Positions 28,330 to 37,449 of a DNA stretch of 64,000 nt are shown one piece after another. This DNA is from Streptomyces scabiei 87.22 (GTDB lineage: Bacteria; Actinomycetota; Actinomycetes; Streptomycetales; Streptomycetaceae). The notes under the pieces are model-generated. The model was not told the origin of the DNA, did no database searches, and saw only the letters and a list, made by a program, of their open reading frames with translations. The stretch spans positions 8,308,001-8,372,000 of the forward strand of contig NC_013929.1 of the NCBI RefSeq assembly GCF_000091305.1. Direction: 5' to 3'. Numbering within the stretch: the first letter of the stretch is position 1; each line of letters opens with the position of its first letter. Position numbers and translations under genes: made by a program.

Positions 28330-28689
28330 ACAGCGCCGGCCGCGCGCCCTGCCGTCGCTCACGGGGTGAGGCGCTCGGCCCGGTCCGGGTGGTGCGACCG
28401 GGGATGCGCGGCAGCCGCTCGTGCGTTCCCGGGCGCGGCCCGGCCGCCCCGGGGGTCCGTGATCCACAGGGGCGCAGGGGGCGCAAGGGGCGTCCGCCGG
28501 GCCCGGCACCGGCCTCCCGTGCCGCCGGACCGTGCTCGCTCTCGGAGGATCCTCCCAGAGCGGCCACCGCCCCTCTGGACGATCCGTCGGGGGCGTTCAC
28601 ACCCGCCGACATGGGACAATGAGGTACGTGCTCTTCCCCCTGGCGGTCCTGTCAGGGGGTCACCTCTGATCGACCGGGATGTGCGGCAC
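28330..28689 (+). other. 360-bp gap before guaB1, with a leader hairpin
   Basis: No protein-like frame is seen. GACAAT (28615-28620) is a possible -10 box. CCCCCTG (28636-28642) can pair with CAGGGGG (28653-28659) to form a hairpin about 30 bases before the start codon. Its position suggests the guaB1 leader. Nothing else is recognised. Confidence 0.45.
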
Positions 28690-30132
28690 GTGCGTTTCCT
28701 CAATGACATCCAGCCCGCTTACGACCTGACGTACGACGACGTCTTCATGGTCCCGAGCCGCAGCGCCGTCGGGTCGCGGCAGGGCGTGGACCTGGCCTCG
28801 CCGGACGGTACGGGCACCACCATCCCGCTCGTCGTCGCCAACATGACCGCCATCGCCGGCCGCCGCATGGCCGAGACGGTCGCCCGCCGCGGCGGCCTCG
28901 TGGTCATCCCGCAGGACATCCCCAACGAGGTCGTCACCGACGTCATCTCCTGGGTCAAGAGCCGCCACCTCGTCCTCGACACCCCCATCGTGCTGAACCC
29001 GCACCAGACCGTCGCCGACGCGCTGGCCCTGCTGCCCAAGCGGGCGCACAACGCGGGCGTCGTCGTCGACGAGGCGCTCAGGCCCGTCGGCGTCGTCACC
29101 GACGCGGACCTGACCGGCGTCGACCGCTTCACCCAGCTCGAAGTCGTCATGTCCCGGGACCTGCTGCTCCTGGACGCCGACATCGACCCGCGCGAGGCCT
29201 TCAACCGGCTCGACGCCGCCAACCGCCGGTACGCGCCCGCCGTCGACGGGGACGGCCGTCTCGCCGGCATCCTCACCCGTAAGGGCGCGCTCCGCGCCAC
29301 GCTCTACACCCCCGCCGTCGACGCGCACGGCAGGCTGCGCGTCGCCGCCGCCATCGGGGTCAACGGCGACTTCGTGGGCAAGGCCAGGCAGCTGCTCGAC
29401 GCGGGCGTCGACACGCTCGTCATCGACACCGCGCACGGCCACCAGGAGTCGATGATCAACGCGATCAAGCTGGTGCGCGACCTCGACCCCCGGGTGCCCA
29501 TCGTGGCGGGCAACATCGTCGCCGCCGAGGGCGTGCGGGACCTGATCGAGGCCGGCGCGGACATCGTCAAGGTCGGTGTCGGTCCCGGCGCGATGTGCAC
29601 CACCCGCATGATGACCGGGGTCGGGCGGCCGCAGTTCTCCGCGGTCCTGGAGTGCGCGGCCGAGGCGAAGAAGTACGGCAAGCACGTGTGGGCCGACGGA
29701 GGCGTGCGGCACCCGCGCGATGTCGCCATGGCCCTGGCGGCGGGCGCGTCCAACGTGATGGTCGGCTCCTGGTTCGCCGGGACGTACGAGTCGCCGGGCG
29801 ACCTGCAGCAGGACGCGAGCGGGCGGCTCTACAAGGAGTCGTTCGGCATGGCGTCGGCGCGGGCCGTGCGCAACCGTACGAGCGAGGAGTCGGCCTACGA
29901 CCGGGCCCGCAAGGCGCTGTTCGAGGAGGGCATCTCGACGTCGCGGATGTTCCTGGACCCGGCCCGGCCCGGGGTCGAGGACCTGATCGACTCGGTGATC
30001 GCGGGGGTGCGGTCCTCCTGCACGTACGCGGGCGCCGGGTCGCTGGAGGAGTTCGCGCAGCGGGCCGTCGTGGGCGTGCAGAGCGCGGCCGGGTACGCGG
30101 AGGGCAAGCCGCTGCACGCCAGCTGGAGCTAG
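28690..30132 (+). CDS. guaB1: GuaB1-type GMP reductase (IMPDH-related)
   Basis: A 480-residue TIM-barrel protein with an inserted CBS pair (about residues 95-215, VVVDEALRPVGVVTDADLTG and AVDGDGRLAGILTRKGALR). The catalytic loop GVGPGAMCTTRMMTGVG contains Cys303. Actinobacterial proteins of this subclass, once annotated as a second IMPDH, have been shown in mycobacteria to be GMP reductases that turn GMP to IMP and are controlled through the CBS domains. The start V-R-F-L-N-D fits the family; an in-frame GTG lies 9 bases upstream, and the Shine-Dalgarno is weak. Role: purine salvage balance. Confidence 0.88.
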   Translation: MRFLNDIQPAYDLTYDDVFMVPSRSAVGSRQGVDLASPDGTGTTIPLVVANMTAIAGRRMAETVARRGGLVVIPQDIPNEVVTDVISWVKSRHLVLDTPIVLNPHQTVADALALLPKRAHNAGVVVDEALRPVGVVTDADLTGVDRFTQLEVVMSRDLLLLDADIDPREAFNRLDAANRRYAPAVDGDGRLAGILTRKGALRATLYTPAVDAHGRLRVAAAIGVNGDFVGKARQLLDAGVDTLVIDTAHGHQESMINAIKLVRDLDPRVPIVAGNIVAAEGVRDLIEAGADIVKVGVGPGAMCTTRMMTGVGRPQFSAVLECAAEAKKYGKHVWADGGVRHPRDVAMALAAGASNVMVGSWFAGTYESPGDLQQDASGRLYKESFGMASARAVRNRTSEESAYDRARKALFEEGISTSRMFLDPARPGVEDLIDSVIAGVRSSCTYAGAGSLEEFAQRAVVGVQSAAGYAEGKPLHASWS

Positions 30133-30151
30133 GGCTCGTCGCGCCCACGTG

Positions 30152-30180
30152 ACGGGGCCGCATACCTCATGCGGCCCCGT
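30152..30180 (+). terminator. guaB1 terminator
   Basis: ACGGGGCCGCAT (30152-30163) pairs perfectly with ATGCGGCCCCGT (30169-30180) around a 5-base loop, 19 bases after the stop. Confidence 0.85.
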
Positions 30181-30203
30181 GCCCGCGACTCCGTCGGCGT
30201 GGC

Positions 30204-30285
30204 GCAACGGTCGCGGACGGCCGTGCAACGAAGCTCCGCGCACCCGCGAGTAACGCAATGATCTTGCGTCGGCGCGCAAGGTTGC
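30204..30285. promoter_or_regulatory. Phased Lrp/AsnC-like operator upstream of the permease-lrp operon
   Basis: GCAA half-sites start at 30204, 30225, 30255 and 30276, so the spacings are 21, 30 and 21 bp, close to whole helical turns. Two belong to inverted repeats: CGCAATGATCTTGCG (30254-30268) and GCAAGGTTGC (30276-30285). TCGGCGCGCAA at 30269-30279 recurs at 40419-40429. An Lrp-family regulator gene lies in the operon downstream, and Lrp proteins bind such phased arrays as octamers. Confidence 0.65.
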
Positions 30286-30425
30286 CGCATTACGCTCGTG
30301 AAGCTCCGGCTCATAGGGTCAGGCGCTGTACGTGGCGTGGCGGGGACCTCCTGCTCGGTGGCCCCCTGCTGTCCGGTGCTGTCGGTCCTCACCCGCCCTG
30401 ACCGGCAGCGATGAAGGAGCCACGC

Positions 30426-31952
30426 GTGCTCGACCAAGGCGCACCCCCGCACCACGAGAATCGGTCCGCCCCGCCGTCCGGCGGCGTCGGGGCGCGGCTG
30501 ATGCGCCGCAAGCCCGTGGAACGCCTGGTCGCGGAGGGCGGCCAGGGCGAGGGCGGATCGCTGCGGCGGTCCCTCGGACTGTGGCAGCTGACGATGATCA
30601 GCATCGGCGCCACCCTCGGCACCGGCATCTTCGTCGTCCTCGGCGAGGCCGTGCCCAAGGCGGGGCCCGCCGTCACCGTCTCCTTCGTGATAGCCGGTCT
30701 CACCGCGCTGTTCTCCGCCCTGTCGTACGCGGAGCTGGCCGGCACCATCCCGGTCTCCGGGTCCTCGTACTCGTACACGTACGCAACGATGGGCGAGCTG
30801 GTGGCCTGGGTCTGCGGCTGGTGCCTGGTGCTGGAGTACGGGGTGTCGGTAGCGGCCGTCGCGGTCGGCTGGGGCGAGTACCTCAACGAGCTGCTGGACG
30901 GGACGATCGGTGTCACCATCCCGGACGCGCTGTCCGCGCCGCCCGGCGACGGGGGCGTCTTCAACCTGCCCGCGCTGATCGTCGTCCTGCTCGCGATGGC
31001 GTTCCTGCTGGGCGGGGCCCGGGAGTCCGCACGCGCCAACACGATCATGGTCGTGGTGAAGATCGCCGCCCTGCTGCTGTTCTGCCTCATCGGCGTGCAG
31101 GGCTTCCGGTCCGGCAACTACGAGAACTTCATGCCGCTCGGCATGGCCGGGGTCAGTGCGGCCGGGGCGACCCTCTTCTTCTCGTACATCGGGTTCGACG
31201 CGGCCTCGACCGCCGGAGAGGAGGCGAAGGACGCGCAGCGCGACCTGCCGCGCGCGATCATGCTGTCGCTGCTCATCGTCACCGCGCTGTACGTGCTGGT
31301 CGCCGCCGTCGCGATCGGCGCGCGGCCCTGGAAGGCGTTCGGCGAGTCGGAGGCCGCCCTCGCCGGGATCATGAAGGACGTCACCGGCGACGCGTTCTGG
31401 GGGACGCTGCTGGCGGCCGGGGCCGTCATCGCCATCGCCAGTGTGGTGCTGACCGTGCTGTACGGGCAGACCCGGATCCTGTTCGCCATGTCCCGGGACG
31501 GTCTGGTGCCCAAGGTGTTCTCCCGCGTGCACCCGAGGACCGGGACGCCGCGCGTCAACACCGTGATCGTCTCGCTGTTCTGCGGTGTGCTCGCCGCCGC
31601 CATACCGCTCGGACAGCTCGCGGACGCCACGAGCATCGGGACGCTGTTCGCGTTCGCGCTGGTCAACGTGGCCGTCGTGATACTGCGGCGGACCCGGCCG
31701 GAGATGCCGCGGACGTTCCGCGTGCCGCTGTCGCCGGTGCTGCCCGGGCTGGGACTGGCGTTCTGCGTCTGGATGATGGGCAGCCTCGACACCGTCACCT
31801 GGGTCGTCTTCGGCGTCTGGATGGCCGCCGGGCTCGTGTTCTACTTCAGTTACGGCCACCGGCGCTCGCGTCTGGCTGCGGCCCCGGCCCCCGCCGACCC
31901 CACGTCCCCGCCGGCTCCCCCGTCCACGTCCCCGTCGACTCCAGAGAAGTGA
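30426..31952 (+). CDS. APC-superfamily cationic amino-acid permease
   Basis: A 508-residue transporter with 12 or more hydrophobic segments. The first helix region SIGATLGTGIFVVLGEAV is the substrate-binding G-(A/T)-G-I-F motif of APC carriers. The arrangement resembles the CAT/YfnA group that carries basic amino acids. The N-terminal 50 residues and the Pro/Ser-rich C-terminal tail are cytoplasmic. GTG at 30426 has AAGGAG 6 bases upstream; an ATG at 30411 overlaps that signal. An Lrp regulator follows after 10 bp, and phased Lrp-like sites lie upstream. The context suggests arginine or lysine uptake. Confidence 0.9.
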   Translation: MLDQGAPPHHENRSAPPSGGVGARLMRRKPVERLVAEGGQGEGGSLRRSLGLWQLTMISIGATLGTGIFVVLGEAVPKAGPAVTVSFVIAGLTALFSALSYAELAGTIPVSGSSYSYTYATMGELVAWVCGWCLVLEYGVSVAAVAVGWGEYLNELLDGTIGVTIPDALSAPPGDGGVFNLPALIVVLLAMAFLLGGARESARANTIMVVVKIAALLLFCLIGVQGFRSGNYENFMPLGMAGVSAAGATLFFSYIGFDAASTAGEEAKDAQRDLPRAIMLSLLIVTALYVLVAAVAIGARPWKAFGESEAALAGIMKDVTGDAFWGTLLAAGAVIAIASVVLTVLYGQTRILFAMSRDGLVPKVFSRVHPRTGTPRVNTVIVSLFCGVLAAAIPLGQLADATSIGTLFAFALVNVAVVILRRTRPEMPRTFRVPLSPVLPGLGLAFCVWMMGSLDTVTWVVFGVWMAAGLVFYFSYGHRRSRLAAAPAPADPTSPPAPPSTSPSTPEK

Positions 31953-31962
31953 TCCACCCGCA

Positions 31963-32415
31963 GTGCTGAACCATCTCGACGAACGCATCGTGCACGCCCT
32001 CGCCGAGGACGCCCGCCGTTCCTTCTCCGACATCGGCCGTATCGTCGGGCTGTCCGCGCCCGCGGTCAAACGGCGGGTGGACCGGCTCCGGGCGACCGGG
32101 GCGATCACCGGCTTCACGGTCCGGGTCGATCCCGCCGCGCTCGGGTGGGAGACCGAGGGGTTCGTCGAGATCTACTGCAGGCGCAACACCTCGCCGGAGA
32201 CGATCCAGCGAGGGCTGGAGCGCTATCAGGAGGTCGTCGCGGCCTCGACCGTCACCGGTGAGGCCGATGCCGTGGTGCAGGTCTTCGCCTCGGACATGCG
32301 GCACTTCGAGCGGGTGCTGGAGCGGATCGCCGGAGAGCCGTTCGTCGAGCGGACCAAGTCGGTGCTGGTGCTCTCGCCGCTGCTGCGACGGTTCTCCTCC
32401 GGGGCGCCCGGCTGA
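31963..32415 (+). CDS. Lrp/AsnC family transcriptional regulator
   Basis: A 150-residue protein of typical Lrp length. The N-terminal helix-turn-helix (FSDIGRIVGLSAPAVKRRVDRL, about 21-42) is followed by a RAM effector domain (EIYCRRNTSPETIQRGLERY, TVTGEADAVVQVFA). Lrp proteins bind an amino acid and assemble as octamers on phased sites. It starts 10 bp after the permease stop and so is co-transcribed. It probably controls that operon and, by shared sites, the davA/davB-like operon at 40535. Confidence 0.93.
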   Translation: MLNHLDERIVHALAEDARRSFSDIGRIVGLSAPAVKRRVDRLRATGAITGFTVRVDPAALGWETEGFVEIYCRRNTSPETIQRGLERYQEVVAASTVTGEADAVVQVFASDMRHFERVLERIAGEPFVERTKSVLVLSPLLRRFSSGAPG

Positions 32416-32417
32416 GC

Positions 32418-32453
32418 GGCCCGCCCGGTCTCAGGGGCCCGCCCGGCCTCAGG
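32418..32453. repeat. Tandem 18-bp duplication between lrp and gntR genes
   Basis: Two adjacent 18-bp copies (32418-32435 and 32436-32453) of GGCCCGCCCGG(T/C)CTCAGG differ at one base. The second overlaps the stop codon of the convergent GntR gene. Confidence 0.7.
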
Positions 32454-33192
32454 GGGCCGCGGTCTTCCTCGCCAGGGCGTTGTTCCCTATCGAGTTGTGC
32501 ACACTGAAACTCACCGAGTCCGGGCGGTAGCGGTCGTCGGACCACTCCACCGGCCGGCCCTCGCGGGTGGTGGTGACGCGCCGGACCCGCAGCAGCGGGC
32601 TGGTGCGGCGCACGGCCAGGAACTCGGCGTCCTGGGCGCCGGCGGCCACGGCGTCGATGACGTGCTCGCCGTAGGCGAAGACCAGGCCCGTGTCGTCGAG
32701 CAGGCGCTGGGTGACCGAGGGGCAGTCCGCCTCGATCGGCTCGACGGCGGGGGAGATCCAGTCGGCGTAGACCGTGCGCTCCAGCAGGACGGGCCGGCCG
32801 TCGAGCCCGCGCAGCCGCAGCACGTGCAGGACACGGGCGCCGGTGGCGACCTGGAGGCGTACGCGGTCCTCGGCGGTGGCCGTCCGGTACTCCTGGGAGA
32901 TCACCCGGCCCGTCGCCTCGCGGCCCATCGCGCGCGCCCACTGGGCGAAGCTGCGCAGTTCCGCGAAACTCTGGCTGCGGCGGCCGGCCAGGACCACGCG
33001 GCGGGCGCCCTGGCGTGAGCCGATGAGACCCTCGGCGGTCAGGGTCGCCACCGCCTGCCGGACGGTGCCCCGCGAGACGCCGTAGCGGGCCGCGAGTTCG
33101 GTCTCCGGCGGCAGCAGACTCCCGACCGTGTGGTCCTCACGGTCGATCGCCCGTCGCAGCTCCTCGGCGATCTCCTCGTGTCGCGCCGCCAT
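32449..33192 (-). CDS. GntR/HutC family transcriptional regulator
   Basis: A 247-residue regulator with an N-terminal winged helix (SLLPPETELAARYGVSRGTVRQAVATLTAEG, about 24-54) and a C-terminal UTRA ligand domain (RVLHVLRLRGLDGRPVLLERTVYAD). Such proteins sense small phosphorylated or nitrogenous compounds. ATG at 33192 has GGAGGGGG upstream. It is divergent from a binding-protein ABC transporter; a 16-bp HutC-type palindrome at 33362 precedes the transporter. It is therefore the likely repressor of that operon. Confidence 0.93.
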   Translation of the reverse strand: MAARHEEIAEELRRAIDREDHTVGSLLPPETELAARYGVSRGTVRQAVATLTAEGLIGSRQGARRVVLAGRRSQSFAELRSFAQWARAMGREATGRVISQEYRTATAEDRVRLQVATGARVLHVLRLRGLDGRPVLLERTVYADWISPAVEPIEADCPSVTQRLLDDTGLVFAYGEHVIDAVAAGAQDAEFLAVRRTSPLLRVRRVTTTREGRPVEWSDDRYRPDSVSFSVHNSIGNNALARKTAAP

Positions 33193-33361
33193 GGTCCCCC
33201 TCCGCTCGTCCTTCGCCGGCTGTGCACAGCGCGCCCAGCCTAGCGAGCGGAGCCAGGAAGTGCCGGACCCCGGCAAAGAGCAGCGATTGTGCGGGAAAAC
33301 GTGCACGAGTATTTCGCGGGAGTTTACCTGCGTGATATGAAGCGCGGACGTAATGAGGCCA

Positions 33362-33377
33362 ACTTGTTCAGACAAGT
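33362..33377. promoter_or_regulatory. HutC/GntR-type operator ACTTGTTCAGACAAGT
   Basis: Two perfect 6-bp arms, ACTTGT and ACAAGT, flank TCAG. HutC-subfamily operators have the form of TTGT-CTAG-ACAA, so this fits the divergent GntR gene. It ends 43 bp before the GTG of the binding protein, in the expected promoter or leader. Confidence 0.75.
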
Positions 33378-33420
33378 GCTCCACCCAGATCGTCCCGCCG
33401 CGCGCACCCCTGGAGAGCTC

Positions 33421-34575
33421 GTGACCCTCTTCCTGACAAGAACCGCCGTGATCGGCGGCGGTCTCGCCGTCGCCGCCGCACTCACCCTCAGCGCCTGTGG
33501 CGCCGCCCCCGAGACCAAGACCACCGACGACGGCGTCAACGCGGCCACCGCGACCTCGGCCAAGGACTTCGGCGGCATGGACGCGCTGGTCGCGGCGGCC
33601 AAGAAGGAAGGCAAGCTCAACGCGATCGCCCTGCCCCGCGACTGGGCCAACTACGGCGCGCTGATCGACGGCTTCCAGAAGAAGTACGGGATCAAGATCG
33701 AGGTCGAGAACCCGGACGGGGCCAGCCAGGACGAGATCAACGCCGTCACCTCCCGCAAGGGACAGGACCGGGCGCCCGACGTGCTCGACCTCGGCAGCTC
33801 CTTCGCGCTGAGCGCCGCCCAGCAGGGCCTTCTCGCCCCCTACAAGGTGGCCGCGTTCGGCGACATCCCCGAGGTCCAGAAGGACCCGAAGGCCCGCTGG
33901 TACAACGACTACGGCGGCTACATATCCATCGGCTGCGACGCCAAGCGCGTGAAGCAGTGCCCGCAGACCTTCGCCGACCTGCTGAAGCCGCAGTACAAGG
34001 GACAGGTCGCCCTCAACGGCAACCCCACCAAGTCCGGCTCCGCCTTCGGCGGCGTCTGGGCGGCCTCCCTGGCGAGCGGCGGATCCTTCGACGACATCCA
34101 GCCCGGCCTCGACTTCTTCGCCAAGCTGAAGAAGAACGGCAACTACACGCCCGTCGAGTCGACGCCGGCCACCGTCGAGAAGGGCGAGACGCCCATCAGT
34201 ATCGACTGGGACTACCTGAACGCCGGGTACGCCGACGAGTTCAAGTCCAAGGGCGTCGACTGGAAGGTCGTCGTGCCCGCGGACGGCAAGTTCTCCCAGT
34301 ACTACTCCCAGGCCATCAACAAGGACGCGCCCCACCCGGCCGCCGCCCGCCTCTGGCAGGAGTACCTCTACAGCGCCGAGGGCCAGAACCTGTGGCTCGC
34401 CGGATACGCCCGCCCCGCCCTGATGATCGCCATGGAGAAGGCCGGCACGCTCGACAAGGCGGCCGCGGACAAGCTGCCCGAGGTCGAGGGCACCCCCGAG
34501 TTCCCCACCGAGGACCAGCAGACCAAGGCCAAGGACGTCCTCGGACAGGGCTGGGCCAAGGCGGTCTCCGGGTGA
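33421..34575 (+). CDS. ABC transporter substrate-binding lipoprotein
   Basis: A 384-residue type 1-like extracytoplasmic binding protein. The signal peptide RTAVIGGGLAVAAALTLSAC ends in a lipobox with the modified cysteine near residue 25. The mature part (DALVAAAKKEGKLNAIALPRDWANYG, TPISIDWDYLNAGY, SAEGQNLWLAGYARP) resembles the spermidine/iron/2-aminoethylphosphonate binding group. The GTG at 33421 is chosen because GGAG lies 5 bases upstream and the signal peptide begins here. First gene of a five-gene operon under the GntR site. Confidence 0.92.
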   Translation: MTLFLTRTAVIGGGLAVAAALTLSACGAAPETKTTDDGVNAATATSAKDFGGMDALVAAAKKEGKLNAIALPRDWANYGALIDGFQKKYGIKIEVENPDGASQDEINAVTSRKGQDRAPDVLDLGSSFALSAAQQGLLAPYKVAAFGDIPEVQKDPKARWYNDYGGYISIGCDAKRVKQCPQTFADLLKPQYKGQVALNGNPTKSGSAFGGVWAASLASGGSFDDIQPGLDFFAKLKKNGNYTPVESTPATVEKGETPISIDWDYLNAGYADEFKSKGVDWKVVVPADGKFSQYYSQAINKDAPHPAAARLWQEYLYSAEGQNLWLAGYARPALMIAMEKAGTLDKAAADKLPEVEGTPEFPTEDQQTKAKDVLGQGWAKAVSG

Positions 34576-35474
34576 CCGCCGTCGTCACCGGGGCCGACCC
34601 CGCACTGGTGGCCGCCGCTTCCGTGAAGCGGCGGCCCCGCCCCGGGGGCCTGCTCGCCGTGCTGCCGCTGCTGGTCTTCGTCGCGATCGCCTTCGGACTG
34701 CCGGCGATCGCCATGCTCAACGGCGCCTTCACCGTCAAGGACCAGGCGACGGGCGCCTCCTCGTACAGCACGGCGAACATGACGGCCTCCGTGCAGGGGG
34801 CCTACCTCACGGCCATGCTCGGCAGCGTGAAGCTGTCCGCCGTCTCGGCCGGCCTCGCGGCCCTCCTCGGGCTGCCGCTCGCCCAGGCCGTGGTGACCTC
34901 CCGCTTCCCGGCGCTGCGCGAGGCCGTGCTCACCGCCTCCGGGGTGCTCGCCAACTTCGGCGGGGTCCCGCTCGCCTTCGCCTTCGTCGCCACGCTCGGC
35001 AACGCCGGCGTGCTGACCAGGCGGCTGGGTCTGACCGACAAGGGCTGGGACCTCTACAGCTTCTGGGGCCTGGTCATCGTCTACCTGTACTTCCTCATCC
35101 CCCTCATGGTCCTCACCATCACCCCCGCCCTCGACGGACTGCGCGTCCAGTGGCGCGAGGCCGCACAGAACAACGGCGCCACCGGCCTGCAGTACTGGAT
35201 CCATGTAGCCCTACCCGTGCTCGCACCCTCGCTGCTCGGCGGACTCGTGCTGCTCTTCGGCAGCGCCTTCGCCGCGTACGCCACCGCCGCCGCCATGGTG
35301 GGCAGCTCCATCCCGCTGGTCACCCTGCAGATCGCCGACGCCATCTCCGGCAACGTCCTCGTCGGCCAGGAGAACGTGGCCCTCGCCCTCAGCCTCGACA
35401 TGGTCCTGATCGCCGGGCTGGTCATGGCCGTGTACCTGCCCCTGCAACGACGGAGCGCCCGATGGCTGGCCTGA
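34572..35474 (+). CDS. ABC transporter permease 1
   Basis: A 300-residue inner-membrane permease with six predicted transmembrane helices. The cytoplasmic EAA loop that docks the ATPase reads WREAAQNNGATGLQYWIHVALPVLAP. It is of the 2-aminoethylphosphonate/spermidine type. The GTG overlaps the binding-protein stop by GTGA, and the gene ends 13 bp inside permease 2, so the subunits are made in a coupled way. Confidence 0.93.
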   Translation: MTAVVTGADPALVAAASVKRRPRPGGLLAVLPLLVFVAIAFGLPAIAMLNGAFTVKDQATGASSYSTANMTASVQGAYLTAMLGSVKLSAVSAGLAALLGLPLAQAVVTSRFPALREAVLTASGVLANFGGVPLAFAFVATLGNAGVLTRRLGLTDKGWDLYSFWGLVIVYLYFLIPLMVLTITPALDGLRVQWREAAQNNGATGLQYWIHVALPVLAPSLLGGLVLLFGSAFAAYATAAAMVGSSIPLVTLQIADAISGNVLVGQENVALALSLDMVLIAGLVMAVYLPLQRRSARWLA

Positions 35475-36310
35475 ACCCCGGGCGCCCGGCCCTCCGGCGC
35501 CCCGCCCTGTGGCGCCCGCTCGTCCTCGCCCTCGCCGGGCTCTACTTCCTCGTGCCGCTCGCCGCCTCCGTGGTCTTCACGGTCGACGTGCCGGGCGAGG
35601 GCATCACCTTCGACGCCTACGGCCAGATCCTCGGCACCGACGGCTTCGTCAGCAGCCTGCTGCTCTCGCTGGAGCTGGCCGCCGCGACCATCGCCGTCGT
35701 CCTGCTGCTGATGGTGCCCGCCATGGTCGCGCTGCGGCTCGGCGCGCCGAAGCTGCGGCCCGTCGTGGAGGTCGTGTGCTCCCTGCCGCTGGTGGTGCCG
35801 CCGATCGCCTTCGTCGCCGGGCTCGGCACCGTGCTCAAGTGGGGGCCCGAACACCTCTCCCGTACCCCGCTGTTCCAGACCTTCGTGGCGATCCAGAACC
35901 CCGACTTCCCCGTGGTGCTGGTCCTCGCCTACGTCGTGATGGCGCTGCCCTTCGTGTACCGGGCGCTCGACGCGGGCCTGCGGGCCATGGACGTACCCAC
36001 CCTCGTCGAGGCCGCCCGCAGCTGCGGCGCGAGCTGGCCGCAGGCGCTGGTGCGGGCCGTCCTGCCCAATCTGCGCGGGGCGCTGCTCAACTCCGCGTTC
36101 CTCACCCTGGCGCTCGTGCTCGGCGAGTTCACCGTCGCCCAGCTGCTGGGCTTCCGGCCGTTCGCCGTGTGGATCGTCAACGTCAGCGGCTCGCAGGCCC
36201 AGCTCTCCGTCGCCGTCTCGGTGCTCAGTCTGCTCGTCACCTGGGCCATGCTCCTCGCGCTCGCCTCCTTCGGCGGCCGTACCCCAACCGCCTCCGCCTC
36301 CCGGGGATGA
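35462..36310 (+). CDS. ABC transporter permease 2
   Basis: A 282-residue permease with about six transmembrane helices. The EAA loop is VEAARSCGASWPQALVRAVLPNLRG. It forms the heterodimeric channel with permease 1. ATG at 35462 lies within the end of permease 1. The ATPase gene starts 3 bases after the stop. Confidence 0.93.
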   Translation: MAGLNPGRPALRRPALWRPLVLALAGLYFLVPLAASVVFTVDVPGEGITFDAYGQILGTDGFVSSLLLSLELAAATIAVVLLLMVPAMVALRLGAPKLRPVVEVVCSLPLVVPPIAFVAGLGTVLKWGPEHLSRTPLFQTFVAIQNPDFPVVLVLAYVVMALPFVYRALDAGLRAMDVPTLVEAARSCGASWPQALVRAVLPNLRGALLNSAFLTLALVLGEFTVAQLLGFRPFAVWIVNVSGSQAQLSVAVSVLSLLVTWAMLLALASFGGRTPTASASRG

Positions 36311-36313
36311 ACG

Positions 36314-37387
36314 ATGACCGTGCTTGAGAAAACAGCGACCGACACCGCCGCCACCGTCGAATTCCGGGGCCTGCGGCGGCAGTTCGGCACGACCGTGGCC
36401 CTCGACGGCCTCGACCTGACCGTCCGGCCCGGTGAACTGCTCGCGCTGCTCGGCCCGTCCGGCTGCGGCAAGACCACCGCGCTGCGGATGCTCGCCGGCT
36501 TCGAGCACCCCGACTCCGGCGAGGTGCTCGTCGACGGCGAGGACGTCACCCGCGTCCCGGCCCACCGGCGCGACGCCGGGATGGTCTTCCAGTCGTACAG
36601 CCTCTTCCCGCACCTCAGCGCACTCGACAACGTGGCCTTCGGGCTGCGCATGCGCAAGGTGCGCACCTCCGAACGACGGTCCCGCGCGGCCGAGTTGCTC
36701 GACCTCGTGGGCCTCGCCGACAAGGGCGCCCAGTACCCCCACCAGCTCTCCGGCGGCCAGCAGCAGCGTGTCGCCCTCGCCCGGGCGCTCGCCCTGCGCC
36801 CCCGCGTGCTGCTGCTCGACGAACCGCTCTCCGCCCTCGACGCCAAGGTGCGGCTCACGCTGCGCGAGGAGATCCGCCGGCTCCAGCAGGAACTGGGCAT
36901 CACCACTCTGTTCGTCACGCACGACCAGGAGGAGGCGCTGTCCATGGCCGACCGGGTCGCCGTGATGCACGCCGGGCGGCTCGAACAGTGCGCCGCGCCC
37001 GTCGAGTTGTACGGCCGCCCGGCCACCGCCTTCGTCGCCGAGTTCGTCGGCACGATGAGCCGCATCCCGGGCCGGCTGGACGGCACGACGGTCGAGGTGC
37101 TGGGCCGGCGGCTGCCCGTGGACGGTGCCGCGCCGGCCGCCACGGAGGTGGACGTGCTCCTGCGGCCGGAGGCGGTCGGGGTGCGGGCCGACGACACCGG
37201 TGACGCCCGGGTGGTCGCCACCGCGTTCCTCGGCGCCGCCACCCGCCTCACCGTGCGGCTCGCCGACGGCACCGAGGTCAAGGCCGACCTGCCCACCCAC
37301 GAGGCGGCCGGCGTGGGCGCCGGCGCCGCCGTCACCGTGAGCCTCCCCGAACGCCCGGTGCTGGTCGCCGCCCGCACCACCCGCTGA
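36314..37387 (+). CDS. ABC transporter ATP-binding protein
   Basis: A 357-residue ATPase. Walker A is G47-PSGCGKTT55, the signature is LSGGQQQR near residue 147, Walker B is RVLLLDEPLSALD, and the H-loop lies in FVTHDQEEALSMADR. The C-terminal TOBE domain (about 240-350, VLLRPEAVGVRA) is typical of Pot/Fbp/Phn importers. It powers uptake through the two permeases. ATG start. The HAD-EEP gene follows 62 bp downstream. Confidence 0.95.
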   Translation: MTVLEKTATDTAATVEFRGLRRQFGTTVALDGLDLTVRPGELLALLGPSGCGKTTALRMLAGFEHPDSGEVLVDGEDVTRVPAHRRDAGMVFQSYSLFPHLSALDNVAFGLRMRKVRTSERRSRAAELLDLVGLADKGAQYPHQLSGGQQQRVALARALALRPRVLLLDEPLSALDAKVRLTLREEIRRLQQELGITTLFVTHDQEEALSMADRVAVMHAGRLEQCAAPVELYGRPATAFVAEFVGTMSRIPGRLDGTTVEVLGRRLPVDGAAPAATEVDVLLRPEAVGVRADDTGDARVVATAFLGAATRLTVRLADGTEVKADLPTHEAAGVGAGAAVTVSLPERPVLVAARTTR

Positions 37388-37449
37388 CCGGCCCCGCCCG
37401 GCCCCCACGGCCGGACGACACCCCGACACCCCCACGGAAAGGGAGACCC

